Shown here: in pieces, positions 17,106 through 26,731 of the stretch
How positions within the stretch are numbered: the first letter of the stretch is position 1
How the letters are laid out: every line of letters begins with the position of its first letter
Assembly: GCF_024628725.1 (NCBI RefSeq)
Contig: NZ_CP102409.1
Location: forward strand, 1,893,001-1,957,000
Length of the DNA stretch: 64,000 bases
Reading direction: 5' to 3'
Source: Ruegeria sp. YS9
GTDB lineage: Bacteria; Pseudomonadota; Alphaproteobacteria; Rhodobacterales; Rhodobacteraceae
Position numbers and translations under genes: made by a program
Notes under the pieces: generated by a model
Databases searched by the model: none
Seen by the model: the letters and a program-made list of their open reading frames with translations, nothing else
What the model was told of the DNA's origin: nothing

Positions 17106-17858
17106 TCAATCCAGGATCGGCAAACCGGACACGACGGCTATCAGAATGACCGAATAAGCCGCAGCGCGATAGATCCGTTCGAGCTTTGGATCGAACAGAG
17201 CCTTGCCGATCAGTGTGGTGGTCAGATAGGGCGCACCCAGCAGCAGGACAATCCACAGGATCGACAGATCCGCAGCGCCTCCGATCAGGATACTGAAAAC
17301 GATGGCCACATCCAGCAACGCCAGGAAGATGATCGTGTTGGCGCGAATCTTGCGCACATCTGAAGAACTGGCCAGATAGAATACGATAACGACCGGGCCG
17401 GTCAGTCCGGTCATGCCGCCGATCACGCCCGCGCTGCCTCCGATGGCCAGCCGTCCGGGCACACCCAGTCGTCCCTGCCAGCGCCAGCCAGTGACGATCG
17501 CCAACAGGGTCACGCCGGTGATGCCGCAAGCGATCCAGCGCAGAACGACCGTGTCGGCCTGTGCCATGACCCAAAGCCCCAGTGGCACGGTCAATGTCGC
17601 TGCAATGCCCAAAGTGCTGATTTCGATCTTGTCGCATTCGTGCCACGCCTGCGGCGCCAGCGCAAAGGTCGATACGATCCCGGTGGCCGCCATCAGAAAG
17701 ACGACATCGGCAATCGGCAGGAATTGAGTGGCCACCGGCACAAAGATCATCGCGGTGCCAAAACCAGTGAAGCCGCGGACAAGTCCCGCGGCTCCGATGG
17801 TAAGTATCAACCAACCCAGCCCCGGCAGGGACAAGGCCTGTTGCAACGCCTCAGGCAT
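17106..17858 (-). CDS. TauE/SafE family membrane permease
   Basis: This 250-residue protein has about eight hydrophobic spans arranged as an internal repeat, with the family hallmarks LVRGFTGFGTAM and GGMTGLTGPVVI. TauE/SafE proteins export sulfite, sulfoacetate or other small anions; the substrate here is unknown. The ATG at 17858 overlaps the secF stop by 8 bases; a TTG at 17870 is an alternative. Its placement within the sec run suggests co-translation with secF. Confidence 0.88.
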   Translation of the reverse strand: MPEALQQALSLPGLGWLILTIGAAGLVRGFTGFGTAMIFVPVATQFLPIADVVFLMAATGIVSTFALAPQAWHECDKIEISTLGIAATLTVPLGLWVMAQADTVVLRWIACGITGVTLLAIVTGWRWQGRLGVPGRLAIGGSAGVIGGMTGLTGPVVIVFYLASSSDVRKIRANTIIFLALLDVAIVFSILIGGAADLSILWIVLLLGAPYLTTTLIGKALFDPKLERIYRAAAYSVILIAVVSGLPILD

Positions 17859-18819
17859 CGATATTGGCAAACTGGTTGCCCGCCGTGTTGGACGGCTTGG
17901 ACCAGTCGCGCTTGACCCCCAGCCACAGCAGGATGGTCGAGGCCACGAAGACCGATGAATAGGTGCCCACGATCACGCCCCAGATCATCGCAAAGACGAA
18001 GCCGCGGATCACATCGCCGCCCAGAACATAAAGCGAGATCAACGCCAGCAACGTGGTGACCGAGGTCATGACGGTCCGGCTGAGGGTCTCGTTGATCGAA
18101 ATGTTCAGCACCTCTTTGAGGTCTTTCTTTTTGTATTTCCGCAGGTTCTCACGCACCCGGTCGAAGACGACCACGGTATCGTTCAGCGAATAACCGACGA
18201 TGGTCAGAAGGGCCGCGATAATGGCCAGATCAAAGCGGATTTGCAGTTCCGAGAAGATACCGATGGTCAGGATCACATCGTGAACCAGCGCCGCCACGGC
18301 CCCCAGCGCGAACTGCCATTCGAACCGAAGCCAGATATACACAAGCACCGCGCCGATCGCCAAAGCCACCGCGATGACGGCGGTCTGGATCAACTCGCCC
18401 GAGACCTTGGGCCCCACGGATTCCACTGACACGAACTGAATGTCGGGAACAACCTGCTGCAACGCTTCTTCCACGGCAGTGATGGTCGCCGCTTCCACAG
18501 CCTCGGCATCTTCTTGCGCCTGAATGCGGATCATCGCGACGTTTTCGTCATCCGCAAAGGTTGGGTCGAAAATCTCGGTGATGGTCACGTCACCCAGTTC
18601 CAGAGGGGCGATGGCATCTCGGTATGTGCCCACATCGATCTCAACCGCGCTTTGCGTCCGGATCGTGGTGCCACCTCGGAAGTCGATGCCGAAATTCAGC
18701 CCCTGCAACAGGAACGACGTAAAAGCAACCACCATCATCAGGCCGGAGATGCCCAACCAGACCTTCCAGTGTTTGAAAAAATCGAACGAGGTGTTCTGGG
18801 GTACGAGTTTCAGTCTCAT
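17851..18819 (-). CDS. secF: Protein translocase subunit SecF
   Basis: This 322-residue RND-type membrane protein has the SecF motif FGIDFRGGT in the first periplasmic segment, a large periplasmic domain and five further spans with GYSLNDTVVVFDRVREN. With SecD it uses the proton gradient to pull secreted proteins through SecYEG. It follows secD with a one-base gap and overlaps the TauE-like gene. Confidence 0.97.
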   Translation of the reverse strand: MRLKLVPQNTSFDFFKHWKVWLGISGLMMVVAFTSFLLQGLNFGIDFRGGTTIRTQSAVEIDVGTYRDAIAPLELGDVTITEIFDPTFADDENVAMIRIQAQEDAEAVEAATITAVEEALQQVVPDIQFVSVESVGPKVSGELIQTAVIAVALAIGAVLVYIWLRFEWQFALGAVAALVHDVILTIGIFSELQIRFDLAIIAALLTIVGYSLNDTVVVFDRVRENLRKYKKKDLKEVLNISINETLSRTVMTSVTTLLALISLYVLGGDVIRGFVFAMIWGVIVGTYSSVFVASTILLWLGVKRDWSKPSNTAGNQFANIDA

Positions 18820-18820
18820 G

Positions 18821-20482
18821 TCAAACCTCGATCGTTTTCGGACGGCGGCGTTCGAACCACATCACGACCATCAGGCGCGTCACGAAGATTGCGGTGAAGA
18901 CCGAGGTCAGAATGCCAAGGCCCAGAGTAATTGCAAAGCCGCGCACCGGGCCACTGCCCATGGCAAACAGGATCACGGCGGTGATGAATGTGGTCACGTT
19001 CGCATCCAGAATGGCCGACAACGCCTTTTCATAGCCCAGTTCGATTGCGCGCGCCGGACCTTTGGCCGATTTCAGTTCCTCGCGGATACGTTCAAAGATC
19101 AGCACGTTGGCGTCCACCGCCATACCAACTGTCAACACGATGCCCGCGATACCCGGCAGGGTCAGGGTTGCCCCGATCATGGACAGCAGACCGAACAACA
19201 GGCCCACGTTGATGATCAGCGCGATGTTGGCGAAGATCCCGAACAGACCATAGCTGAGCGCCATGAATACCAGCACGGCGACAAAAGCCACGATGGTGGC
19301 GACTTTGCCTGCGTCGATACTGTCCTGCCCCAACTCGGGCCCGATGGTGCGTTCTTCGAGGAACTCCAGACCGGCAGGCAGTGCGCCCGCTCGCAGCAGA
19401 ACGGCCAGATTGGTGCTTTCCTCAACCGTAAAGTTGCCGGTGATAATGCCCGAACCGCCCGGAATATGACTTTGGATCACGGGGGCCGATATCACCTCGT
19501 CGTCCAGAACGATGGCAAAGGGGGCTCCGATGTTGTCGCGGGTGTAATCCCCGAATTTGCGCGCACCAGACGTGTTGAACCGGAAGTTGACCGCAGGGCG
19601 GCCGTTCTGGTCGAACGCGGGCTGCGCATCCACCAGTTCCTCGCCGGTAACAACCGGAGCGGATTCAATGGTGTAGTAAACACCGCTTTCGTCAATCGAC
19701 GGCACGATTTCTTCGCCAATGCCTGCAACGGCATCCGGGTCGGTGCCTCGTCCGGCAACCGGGTTAAAGGTCAGCTGTGCCGTAGTGCCGATGATCTCTT
19801 TCAACTCACCCGCGCTGCCGATGCCTGGCACCTGAATCAGGATACGATCTGCACCCTGACGCTGAATGGTGGGCTCTCGGGTGCCCACTTCGTCGATCCG
19901 GCGGCGGATGATTTCCAACGATTGACGCACTGTGCGGTCGTCTGAGGCCAGTTTTTCTGCCTCGGACAACTGAACGACAATCGTGTCGCCTTCGGCACGT
20001 GCCTCGATATCCGTTGCCCCGACACCGGTCAGGGTCTGCACCTGACGGGCAAGACCGCGCACGACTTCCAATGCCCGCGCCATGCCCTCGGGTTGGCTGA
20101 TGCGCACGCGAATCTCATCGGGAGCCGATTCCTGACGGCGGATCGTCCCGACGGTCGAGCGCTCATCGCGCAGGGCGTCACGGATTTCCGGCCACATCGC
20201 CTCCATCCGGGTCTCGTAGACGTCCTGCACCTGAACTTCGGCCAACAGATGTGCACCGCCCCGCAGGTCGAGACCCAGATTGACCAGTGATGAGGGCAAC
20301 CAGTTCGGCCATTGCCCGGCTTCGGCCTGCATTTCAGGCGTGTCCACGCCCAGCTCAATCGCGGCCTTGGCGTCGTTTGATTGCTCAACCCGCGTGTAAA
20401 ACGCGTTTGGCAGGGCCATGAGCAGACCAGTCACGCAGACCAGCCAGATCAGAACCCGCTTCCAGGTATCAATGTGCAGCAT
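18821..20482 (-). CDS. secD: Protein translocase subunit SecD
   Basis: This 553-residue protein has an N-terminal span, a long periplasmic domain opening with LGLDLRGGAHLL, and a C-terminal six-span region including GMAVDANVLIFERIREE, the SecD signature with the proton-relay Asp. It forms the SecDF complex that finishes translocation. It lies between yajC and secF in the standard order. Confidence 0.98.
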   Translation of the reverse strand: MLHIDTWKRVLIWLVCVTGLLMALPNAFYTRVEQSNDAKAAIELGVDTPEMQAEAGQWPNWLPSSLVNLGLDLRGGAHLLAEVQVQDVYETRMEAMWPEIRDALRDERSTVGTIRRQESAPDEIRVRISQPEGMARALEVVRGLARQVQTLTGVGATDIEARAEGDTIVVQLSEAEKLASDDRTVRQSLEIIRRRIDEVGTREPTIQRQGADRILIQVPGIGSAGELKEIIGTTAQLTFNPVAGRGTDPDAVAGIGEEIVPSIDESGVYYTIESAPVVTGEELVDAQPAFDQNGRPAVNFRFNTSGARKFGDYTRDNIGAPFAIVLDDEVISAPVIQSHIPGGSGIITGNFTVEESTNLAVLLRAGALPAGLEFLEERTIGPELGQDSIDAGKVATIVAFVAVLVFMALSYGLFGIFANIALIINVGLLFGLLSMIGATLTLPGIAGIVLTVGMAVDANVLIFERIREELKSAKGPARAIELGYEKALSAILDANVTTFITAVILFAMGSGPVRGFAITLGLGILTSVFTAIFVTRLMVVMWFERRRPKTIEV

Positions 20483-20515
20483 TACCCTGCCTTTTCAAGG
20501 AATTGTAAGGTGGAA

Positions 20516-20803
20516 TTACTTCGCGGGTTCGGTTTTGTTCAGAACCTGAGCAATGGTCGACTTGACCACACGCACCTTTACACCTTCGGCGATCTCGACT
20601 TCGATCTCGTTGTCGCCTTCCTTGACCTTCGACACTTTGCCGATCAGCCCGCCCTGGGTGACAACCTGATCCCCGCGACGCACGGCGTCGACCATGGCTT
20701 GATGTTCCTTCATTTTCTTCTGCTGCGGACGGATCAGCAGGAAATACATGATCGCAAAGATCAGGATCAGCGGGAGAAACTGGGCGATTGCGCCACCTTC
20801 CAT
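20516..20803 (-). CDS. yajC: Preprotein translocase subunit YajC
   Basis: This 95-residue single-span inner-membrane protein (helix about 8-24) has the family motif LLIRPQQKK and a small cytoplasmic domain containing GDQVVTQGGLIGKV. YajC associates with SecDF. It is the first gene of the yajC-secD-secF unit and is divergent from the MscS gene. Confidence 0.97.
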   Translation of the reverse strand: MEGGAIAQFLPLILIFAIMYFLLIRPQQKKMKEHQAMVDAVRRGDQVVTQGGLIGKVSKVKEGDNEIEVEIAEGVKVRVVKSTIAQVLNKTEPAK

Positions 20804-21004
20804 GGGATATTCCTTTATTCAGATCTTGCGGCACCGTTCCGCAAATTTGGCCGGAACCTATGCTTTGAAATGCGTGTTTGCAAGCAAAGGTGGTCATGTG
20901 ACCGGCTGCAACCTGACAAAGGTGCCTCAAGAACCGTTTGAACGTTGCAGATATGTCCTATGCAGATATTTCAGTTTTGCTATAGTCAGACGTCAGGGGG
21001 GACA
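20804..21004. promoter_or_regulatory. Divergent yajC / mscS promoter region with short direct repeat
   Basis: The 201-base region holds two copies of GCAGATAT (20947-20954 and 20962-20969) 15 bases apart and an AT-rich TTTTGCTATAGT at about 20974-20985 that could serve as a -10 region for the plus-strand channel gene. No transcription start is proven. Confidence 0.35.
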
Positions 21005-22669
21005 ATGAAAACTCGTTACAAGCTGTTCCAATCGTTGACGCTTTTGCTGTCTCTGCTGACCTTGTTCTTGTGCTTGGCAGTGCCGCTAAAGGCCCAGGAA
21101 GCACCTGCCGAAATCACCGAGCCCGATGCGGAAGAAACCGAAGGTTTCAAGGCACCTGTCATCGTCGACGGCGACATGTTGTTCTTCTTGCGCGGTTCCA
21201 GCGCCCTGCCCGCGCCGGAACGGGCCGAAGGCGTTCAGAAGAAAATTATCGAGGTGGCCGAAGCCTCGGAAAGCCCCACGGTCGACATCACCTTTGAAGA
21301 GACCGATCTGGGCATACGCATTCGCGCCGACGATGAGATCGTATCCATCGTGACCGTCGCCGATGCCGAACTGGACCAGATGGAGCTGGACGTCCTTAGC
21401 TTTCTCCATGGTCAGGCCATCGAAGAAGCCATCCTTGCCTACCGATCCAACCGTACAGAGCAGGCGCGGGTATCCGGTGCGATTGAAGCTGCGGCATGGA
21501 CCATTGGCTTTGTCGTCTTCGTGCTGGTTATCCTATGGCTGCACCGTCGGATCAGGCGGCGCACTCTGAAACTGGTAAAGCGTTATTTGCAGGACGTCGA
21601 AACGGCGACGGCCAAAAGCGTTCAGGCCGAGGCAATTGCCGCCCTGATCCGATACGGGCTTAACTTTGTCCTGTTGGTCATCTTCTTTCTTGGCTTCTAC
21701 TACTACCTGTCCTTCGTTCTGCTGGCCTTTGCGGAAACACGCTATTTCGCGCAGCTGCTGCTGACCTATCTGACAGAACCGGTGCTGCTGATATTCAAGG
21801 GAATACTCAGCTATATCCCGAACCTGATTATGCTGAGCCTGATCGCATGGGTCACGTTGTACATAATCAAGGGCATGCGCGTGTTCTTCGACGCGGTCGA
21901 AGCCGGTTCATTCGAAATGGGCGATTTTGAAAAACACTGGGTCAATCCGACGTTCAACATCGCACGGGTTGTCGTGATCCTGATCGCGCTGGTCTTTGCC
22001 GTTCCCTACATTCCCGGTTCGGATTCGGCCGCCTTCCAGGGACTGACCATTCTGGTCGGCGCCATGCTGTCGCTGGGGGCCAACTCGGTCGTGTCCAATA
22101 TGCTGGCGGGGCTGTTCGTGATCTATCGCCGTTCCACGTCAATCGGCGACCGCATTCAGATCGGAGAGCATATAGGCGACGTGGTTCAGATCAAACTGAT
22201 GGAGACGCATCTGAAATCCATCAAGAACGAGCTGATTTCGATCCCGAATGCCCAATTGATGAATTCGGACGTCGTGAATTTCTCGAAGAAAACCGATGGC
22301 AGTGGTTTGCTGCTGCACACGACGGTTGGCATCGGATATGAAGAACCGCCCGAAAAGATCGAAGCAATGCTGATCGAGGCGGCCAACCGCACCAAGGGGA
22401 TCAAGGCCAAGCCGGAACCTTTCGTGCTGTGGACGGCGCTGGCCGACTACGCCATCAATTATCAGATCAACGGTTACACCACCCGCGGAAGCATCATTCC
22501 AAAAATCCGCTCGGACCTGCATCGCAACATTGTCGCCGTATTCAACGAGAACAAAGTGCAGATCATGACGCCGTCTTACATGGCAGATCCACCGGAACCA
22601 AAAATCCCGACAGAAGAATGGGACGGACATCTGGCGCATGAAATCCACGACGAGGCCGATAAGTCGTAA
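21005..22669 (+). CDS. MscS family mechanosensitive ion channel
   Basis: This 554-residue protein has a signal-like N terminus, a periplasmic domain of about 130 residues, several hydrophobic spans, and the MscS pore and beta-domain region (GLTILVGAMLSLGANSVVSNMLAGL, then RRSTSIGDRIQIGEHIGDV). Such channels open on membrane tension to release solutes during hypo-osmotic shock. The ATG at 21005 follows GGGGGGAC; the longer in-frame start at 20945 would destroy the signal segment. Confidence 0.92.
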   Translation: MKTRYKLFQSLTLLLSLLTLFLCLAVPLKAQEAPAEITEPDAEETEGFKAPVIVDGDMLFFLRGSSALPAPERAEGVQKKIIEVAEASESPTVDITFEETDLGIRIRADDEIVSIVTVADAELDQMELDVLSFLHGQAIEEAILAYRSNRTEQARVSGAIEAAAWTIGFVVFVLVILWLHRRIRRRTLKLVKRYLQDVETATAKSVQAEAIAALIRYGLNFVLLVIFFLGFYYYLSFVLLAFAETRYFAQLLLTYLTEPVLLIFKGILSYIPNLIMLSLIAWVTLYIIKGMRVFFDAVEAGSFEMGDFEKHWVNPTFNIARVVVILIALVFAVPYIPGSDSAAFQGLTILVGAMLSLGANSVVSNMLAGLFVIYRRSTSIGDRIQIGEHIGDVVQIKLMETHLKSIKNELISIPNAQLMNSDVVNFSKKTDGSGLLLHTTVGIGYEEPPEKIEAMLIEAANRTKGIKAKPEPFVLWTALADYAINYQINGYTTRGSIIPKIRSDLHRNIVAVFNENKVQIMTPSYMADPPEPKIPTEEWDGHLAHEIHDEADKS

Positions 22670-22741
22670 CCGGTGCTACACCCCGCCCGACAGATGGTGC
22701 ATAAGCGGTTTCAGTGATTCACGCATTCAAGGATCTGAGAC

Positions 22742-24034
22742 ATGCACGACATCCGCGCCATTCGCGAAAACCCTGCCGCTTTCGACGCCGCTCTAGCGCG
22801 CCGTGGGGACGCGCCGGTGTCGTCAGATTTGCTCAGGCTGGACGAAAGTCGCCGCGCCAAGATTCTGGCCGCCGAAACGGCGCAGGCCGAACAGAACAAA
22901 GCGTCCAAGGAAGTCGGCGCGGCCAAAGCTCGAGGCGACGAAGCCGAGTTTCAGCGTCTGCGCGCGCTGGTCGCCGAGAAAAAGGCCGAGATCGCACGGA
23001 TGCAGACCGAGGCCAAGGATCTGGACGCCCTGCTGACAGATCAGTTGATCCGCATCGCAAATCTGCCCGCCGAAGACGTGCCGGATGGCGTGGATGAAAG
23101 CGACAATGTCGAGATCAGCCGCTGGGGCACACCGCGTGAACTGGATTTTGCGCCCAAGGAACACTTCGAGATCGAAGCCGTTCAGCAAGGCATGGATTTC
23201 GAAACCGCAGCCAAACTATCCGGCTCGCGATTTGTGCTGCTGTCCGGCGGCGTCGCCCGTATTCATCGCGCTTTGGCGCAGTTCATGCTGGATACCCATA
23301 TCACCGAAAACGGGCTGACCGAGGTGAACGGCCCGGTTCTGGTTCTGTCCGAGATGATGCAGGGCACCGGCCAATTGCCGAAATTTGGCGAAGACAGCTA
23401 TCAGACCCGCGAAGGCTGGTGGCTGATCCCGACCTCCGAAGTGTCGCTGACCAATATCGTCAACGACACTTTGATCGAGGAAAGCTATCTGCCCCGCCGA
23501 TACACCGCGCATTCCCTGTGCTTCCGGTCCGAGGCCGGATCCGCGGGCAAAGACACCCGCGGGATGTTGCGGCAGCACCAGTTCGAAAAGGTCGAAATGG
23601 TTTCGATCACGCATCCGGACAAATCGGACGAAGAACAAAAGCGCATGCTGCGCTGCGCCGAGGGCATTCTGGAAAAGCTGGGCATTCCTTACCGCACCGT
23701 CATCCTGTGCACCGGTGACATGGGCTTTGGCGCCCGCCGCACCTATGATATCGAGGCCTGGTTGCCCGGTCAGGACACCTATCGCGAGATCAGCTCGGTT
23801 TCGACCTGTGGTGATTTCCAGGCCCGCCGCATGAACGCAAGGTTCCGCCCCGAAGGTGGCGGCAAGCCGGAATACGTCCATACGCTGAACGGTTCGGGTT
23901 TGGCCGTTGGGCGTTGCCTGATTGCCGTGCTGGAAAACGGCCAGAACGCGGACGGCACCGTGACCTTGCCCGAAGTCCTGAGCCCCTATCTGGGCGGCAA
24001 ACTGACCCTGCAACTGGACGGCACACTGGCCTGA
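22742..24034 (+). CDS. serS: Serine-tRNA ligase
   Basis: This 430-residue class II synthetase has an N-terminal antiparallel coiled coil (about 25-105) that binds the tRNA-Ser long arm, then the catalytic domain with TSEVSLTN, motif 2 ([22 protein letters not shown]) and motif 3 ([19 protein letters not shown]). It charges tRNA-Ser, and tRNA-Sec where present. It stands alone and is convergent with the Lys-rich HhH gene. Confidence 0.98.
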   Translation: MHDIRAIRENPAAFDAALARRGDAPVSSDLLRLDESRRAKILAAETAQAEQNKASKEVGAAKARGDEAEFQRLRALVAEKKAEIARMQTEAKDLDALLTDQLIRIANLPAEDVPDGVDESDNVEISRWGTPRELDFAPKEHFEIEAVQQGMDFETAAKLSGSRFVLLSGGVARIHRALAQFMLDTHITENGLTEVNGPVLVLSEMMQGTGQLPKFGEDSYQTREGWWLIPTSEVSLTNIVNDTLIEESYLPRRYTAHSLCFRSEAGSAGKDTRGMLRQHQFEKVEMVSITHPDKSDEEQKRMLRCAEGILEKLGIPYRTVILCTGDMGFGARRTYDIEAWLPGQDTYREISSVSTCGDFQARRMNARFRPEGGGKPEYVHTLNGSGLAVGRCLIAVLENGQNADGTVTLPEVLSPYLGGKLTLQLDGTLA

Positions 24035-24080
24035 AAAACGCAACCGGCACCACCAGGCGCCGATTCACAAAGAAAGACGG

Positions 24081-24109
24081 GGCGAAGGAACTTATTTCTT
24101 CGCCTTTTT
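24081..24109 (+). terminator. Probable serS terminator overlapping the neighbour's stop
   Basis: A 7-bp stem (GGCGAAG 24081-24087 with CTTCGCC 24098-24104) is followed by TTTTT. The right half lies inside the last codons of the convergent HhH gene, so that gene's Lys-coding tail supplies the T-run on the plus strand. Confidence 0.55.
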
Positions 24110-24733
24110 CTTGTCCTTCTTGCGGTTTTTCTTCTTGTCACTTTTTTTCTCGGCCTTCTTGGCGTCTTTTTTGCCCTTCTTGGCGTCTTTTTTCTTGTCG
24201 TCCGTCTTCGGCTTTTTGTCCTTCTTGGACTTTGCTTTCACCTTATCCTTGGCCTTGGAAAACGCGGCTTCCATTTCTTTGCGTTTCTTGGCGGCTTTTT
24301 CAGCCTTGGCCTTGGCCTTAGCCTTTTTCTTGGCCGCAGCTTCAGCCTTTTCAGCTGCCGCTTTTTCTTCCGCCGCTTTGAGTGCGGCCTCTTCCGCCCG
24401 TTTTTCGGCAGCCGCAGCGGCCACGGTCTTGCGCGCGGTGGCTTTTCGGGCGGCTGGTTTTCGGGCGGCTTGTTTTGCAGCTGTTGGTTTACGGACCGCC
24501 GGCTTTCGGGCCGGCGCCTTGCGCGCGCCAGGCTTCCCGGCAGGGGGCGTTGCAGCTATTGCCGCTTTTGCGGCTTCGATCAATACGGCGGCGCGGCTCT
24601 CTCCGACCCGTGGAACCTTGACCAGATCTGCGGGTGACGCCTTCGCTATCGCTTCTGCGGTCTTAAAGCCATTGGCTGCAAGGGCTTTTTTCAGCGCCTC
24701 TCCCACACCTTTAACGTTGGTCACTACGGTCAT
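24092..24733 (-). CDS. Helix-hairpin-helix protein with histone H1-like Lys/Ala tail
   Basis: This is a 213-residue protein. Residues about 1-65 form a helix-hairpin-helix-like DNA-binding region (VKGVGEALKKALAANGFKT, then VPRVGESRAAVLI). Residues about 70-110 are ARKPA/VRKPT repeats like histone H1 or HU tails, followed by an Ala/Glu/Lys coiled stretch and a final 60 residues that are mostly lysine (DKKKDAKKGKKDAKK). The ATG at 24733 has AAAGGA upstream. A nucleoid-binding role is inferred from the composition. Confidence 0.85.
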   Translation of the reverse strand: MTVVTNVKGVGEALKKALAANGFKTAEAIAKASPADLVKVPRVGESRAAVLIEAAKAAIAATPPAGKPGARKAPARKPAVRKPTAAKQAARKPAARKATARKTVAAAAAEKRAEEAALKAAEEKAAAEKAEAAAKKKAKAKAKAEKAAKKRKEMEAAFSKAKDKVKAKSKKDKKPKTDDKKKDAKKGKKDAKKAEKKSDKKKNRKKDKKKAKK

Positions 24734-24826
24734 CCAAGGGTCCTTTCTCCATCGCCCTGCCTCATCGCAAATACACTGGATATGCACATCCGCAAGTTCA
24801 GCGCTTGCCTTCCCAAAACCAATGGA

Positions 24827-25810
24827 TCAGCTATGCGCCAGCCCAGCGGTTCGGTCATTTTTCGGGAACGGAACGAGGCGTTTCGCATCCTCATCCCAAA
24901 GCTTGAGGTTCAAAGCCGCTACTGCCTCGGGGAACTTGATCCGGCGAGGGGTGAATTCAGGCGGCAGGTTATAGTGGCAGGCCCGCAACCGATAAGATGG
25001 GATACGTGCATTGAAATGGTGGATGTCATGCAGCGTGATGCAGGCTACGGCGGTATCGAACCACCATCCGAAATCCAGCGCGGAAGACCCATGAAGCGCC
25101 GCGGTCTGCGGGTTCAGATCAGGGCGGCGATCCCAATAGGTGTCTTCAAAATTGTGTTGCAGATACACAAGGAACACACCCAGCATTCCGCCCAGGAAAG
25201 AAAACACCAACCAGACCCAAATACCGGTCATGCCCGCGATCAGATACAACAGGCCCAAAAATACGATGATCGAGGCATTGTGCAGCAAAACGCCTTTGAC
25301 ACCGAAACGAACAGTGTTCTTGGGCCAGCGATAGCGAATGAAGTATGTGAACAGGGCACCGACCGGCACCAGAATAAAGGGGTTTCGGTACAGCCTGTAA
25401 AACAAACGTGTTTTCCAGTCCGCGTTATTCCATTCCCGCAACGTCATGGTGTGTATTTCACCGGTCTCGCGATGCTCGAGGTTTCCGATCCCAGCATGGT
25501 GCAGATTGTGGTTCTGCTTCATCACCTCGAACGGCGCAAAGGTGAAGGGGGAAAGACCGTGCCCCGCCCATTCGTTCTGCATTCGCGTTTCAAACAGCGA
25601 ATGGTGCCCGCAATCATGTTGCAGCACATAAAGGCGCACTGCCGAAAAGGCGAAGACGATCCCGGCCGGGACCATGATGTACCAGCGATCCACGAATATG
25701 ATAGCCACAGCCAGCGATGCGAAATACACCGCAAACGTGCCAAAATAGCTCAGTGCAGCCAATCTGTTGTCCTGAACTGCATAGTGTCTTGTGTATTCCC
25801 TCAGATCCAT
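24827..25810 (-). CDS. Membrane fatty acid desaturase
   Basis: This 327-residue di-iron membrane enzyme has the three histidine boxes HDCGHH (65-70), HNLHH (101-105) and HDIHH (261-265), with pairs of hydrophobic spans between them. It introduces a double bond into acyl chains or a related lipid; the third box HDIHHFNARIP and the SYRL segment resemble acyl-lipid desaturases. The ATG at 25810 follows GGAG; longer in-frame starts would add an unconserved Cys/His-rich leader. Its 5' flank is noticeably AT-richer than the surroundings. Confidence 0.9.
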   Translation of the reverse strand: MDLREYTRHYAVQDNRLAALSYFGTFAVYFASLAVAIIFVDRWYIMVPAGIVFAFSAVRLYVLQHDCGHHSLFETRMQNEWAGHGLSPFTFAPFEVMKQNHNLHHAGIGNLEHRETGEIHTMTLREWNNADWKTRLFYRLYRNPFILVPVGALFTYFIRYRWPKNTVRFGVKGVLLHNASIIVFLGLLYLIAGMTGIWVWLVFSFLGGMLGVFLVYLQHNFEDTYWDRRPDLNPQTAALHGSSALDFGWWFDTAVACITLHDIHHFNARIPSYRLRACHYNLPPEFTPRRIKFPEAVAALNLKLWDEDAKRLVPFPKNDRTAGLAHS

Positions 25811-26152
25811 CCAGTCCGCTCCCCACGATGGCCCTGTTATAATCCGTTCAAAATCCAGGCGCGGATTGACCGCGTGAAAACAATGCATGTGCTGACAGAT
25901 GCACACACCTGAATGCTAGCGCGCAGAACAGGGGCTGTCACGCCCCCAGAGCGAAAACGCTGAATATTGGCGCAGTTACGCGCTTGCGTGACGATCACAG
26001 GCACCGAAAAACACGCCCCTGACAACAGGGACGCGCCCGAAGAACAAAGCCCCACAGTGTCTCGGAACGCTTCAACAGTATTCACATGCCTCCGAGTTGA
26101 CGCATGGGAAACTTCCGGTCAGAGTAAGAAGCAGTGTTTTAAGGCCTATTGA
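25811..26152. other. Gene-free stretch, presumed promoter for the desaturase
   Basis: This 342-base region has only one minus-strand frame (25837-26085), with unremarkable residues and no binding site; I do not consider it a gene. I find no tRNA-like or long inverted repeat structure. The region presumably contains the desaturase promoter. Confidence 0.4.
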
Positions 26153-26687
26153 TTGACTTTATCGAGAAATATATTGCCATTGGCGCCATTGATCTGCGCC
26201 GCGCTTGCGGGGTGCTCGTATAACGGTTTTGGCACCTCATCCACAGCCGCCATCGTGACCGGCAATACAGTTGTGCACGAGTTGCGCGGTCGCGGGCTGC
26301 ACCTCGATTCAGGACCGCAGTTTGGTCTATGGGGAACGCAGCGGCGTGAACATCGCGTTACGCTCTGATCCTGCCAAGGCCTTGCCTGTCGAAGTCAACG
26401 CGGGTGTACAGCGCCGCGTGACAACGCTGGTTCCGCCCATATCGCGCAATCAAAACAAACGACCCGATGACGAGGCGGTCAGTTTGGTTTCCACATTTGA
26501 CCTGACCTATGACAATGCCGACGCTTCCAAAGGTCTTTTCGGAGGTCGAACGCGAATTGCATCGATCTTCACGACAGGTTCAGCCGCGACCGAACTGGCG
26601 ACGGCCATTGAACAGGGCAATGGGACGTCAGAGGGTATCGCCAACGCCGCAGAAGCGAACTGCGCATTCGTCCTTGGGCACGATTAA
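26153..26687 (+). pseudogene. Lipoprotein gene apparently split by a frameshift
   Basis: Two plus-strand frames overlap. The first (26153-26368, TTG start) gives a signal segment with lipobox LAGCS (NILPLAPLICAALAGCSYNG) and then diverges into basic sequence. The second (open from about 26259, ending 26687) contains a well-formed domain, DRSLVYGERSGVNIALR, then PVEVNAGVQRRV and SLVSTFDLTYDN, but lacks a good start or signal peptide. A single-base indel near 26260-26300 would join them. It may be a decayed gene or a sequence error. Alternatively the second frame starts at an internal TTG (26271) and has its own lipobox-like VAGCTS. Confidence 0.5.
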
Positions 26688-26731
26688 ATCAGTCTGCCTG
26701 TGTCATCAAAGCCCTGATTCCGGTGCGCAGC

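Noticed and set aside
18524..19945. A 473-codon plus-strand frame
   Set aside because: It is antisense to secF and secD and has no recognisable domain.
24092..24540. Apparent DNA tandem repeats in the Lys-rich region
   Set aside because: They arise from coding for KKAK- and ARKPA-type runs of the HhH protein rather than a separate repeat element.
25837..26085. An 82-codon minus-strand frame upstream of the desaturase
   Set aside because: It has no good ribosome site or recognisable fold, and lies where the desaturase promoter is expected.
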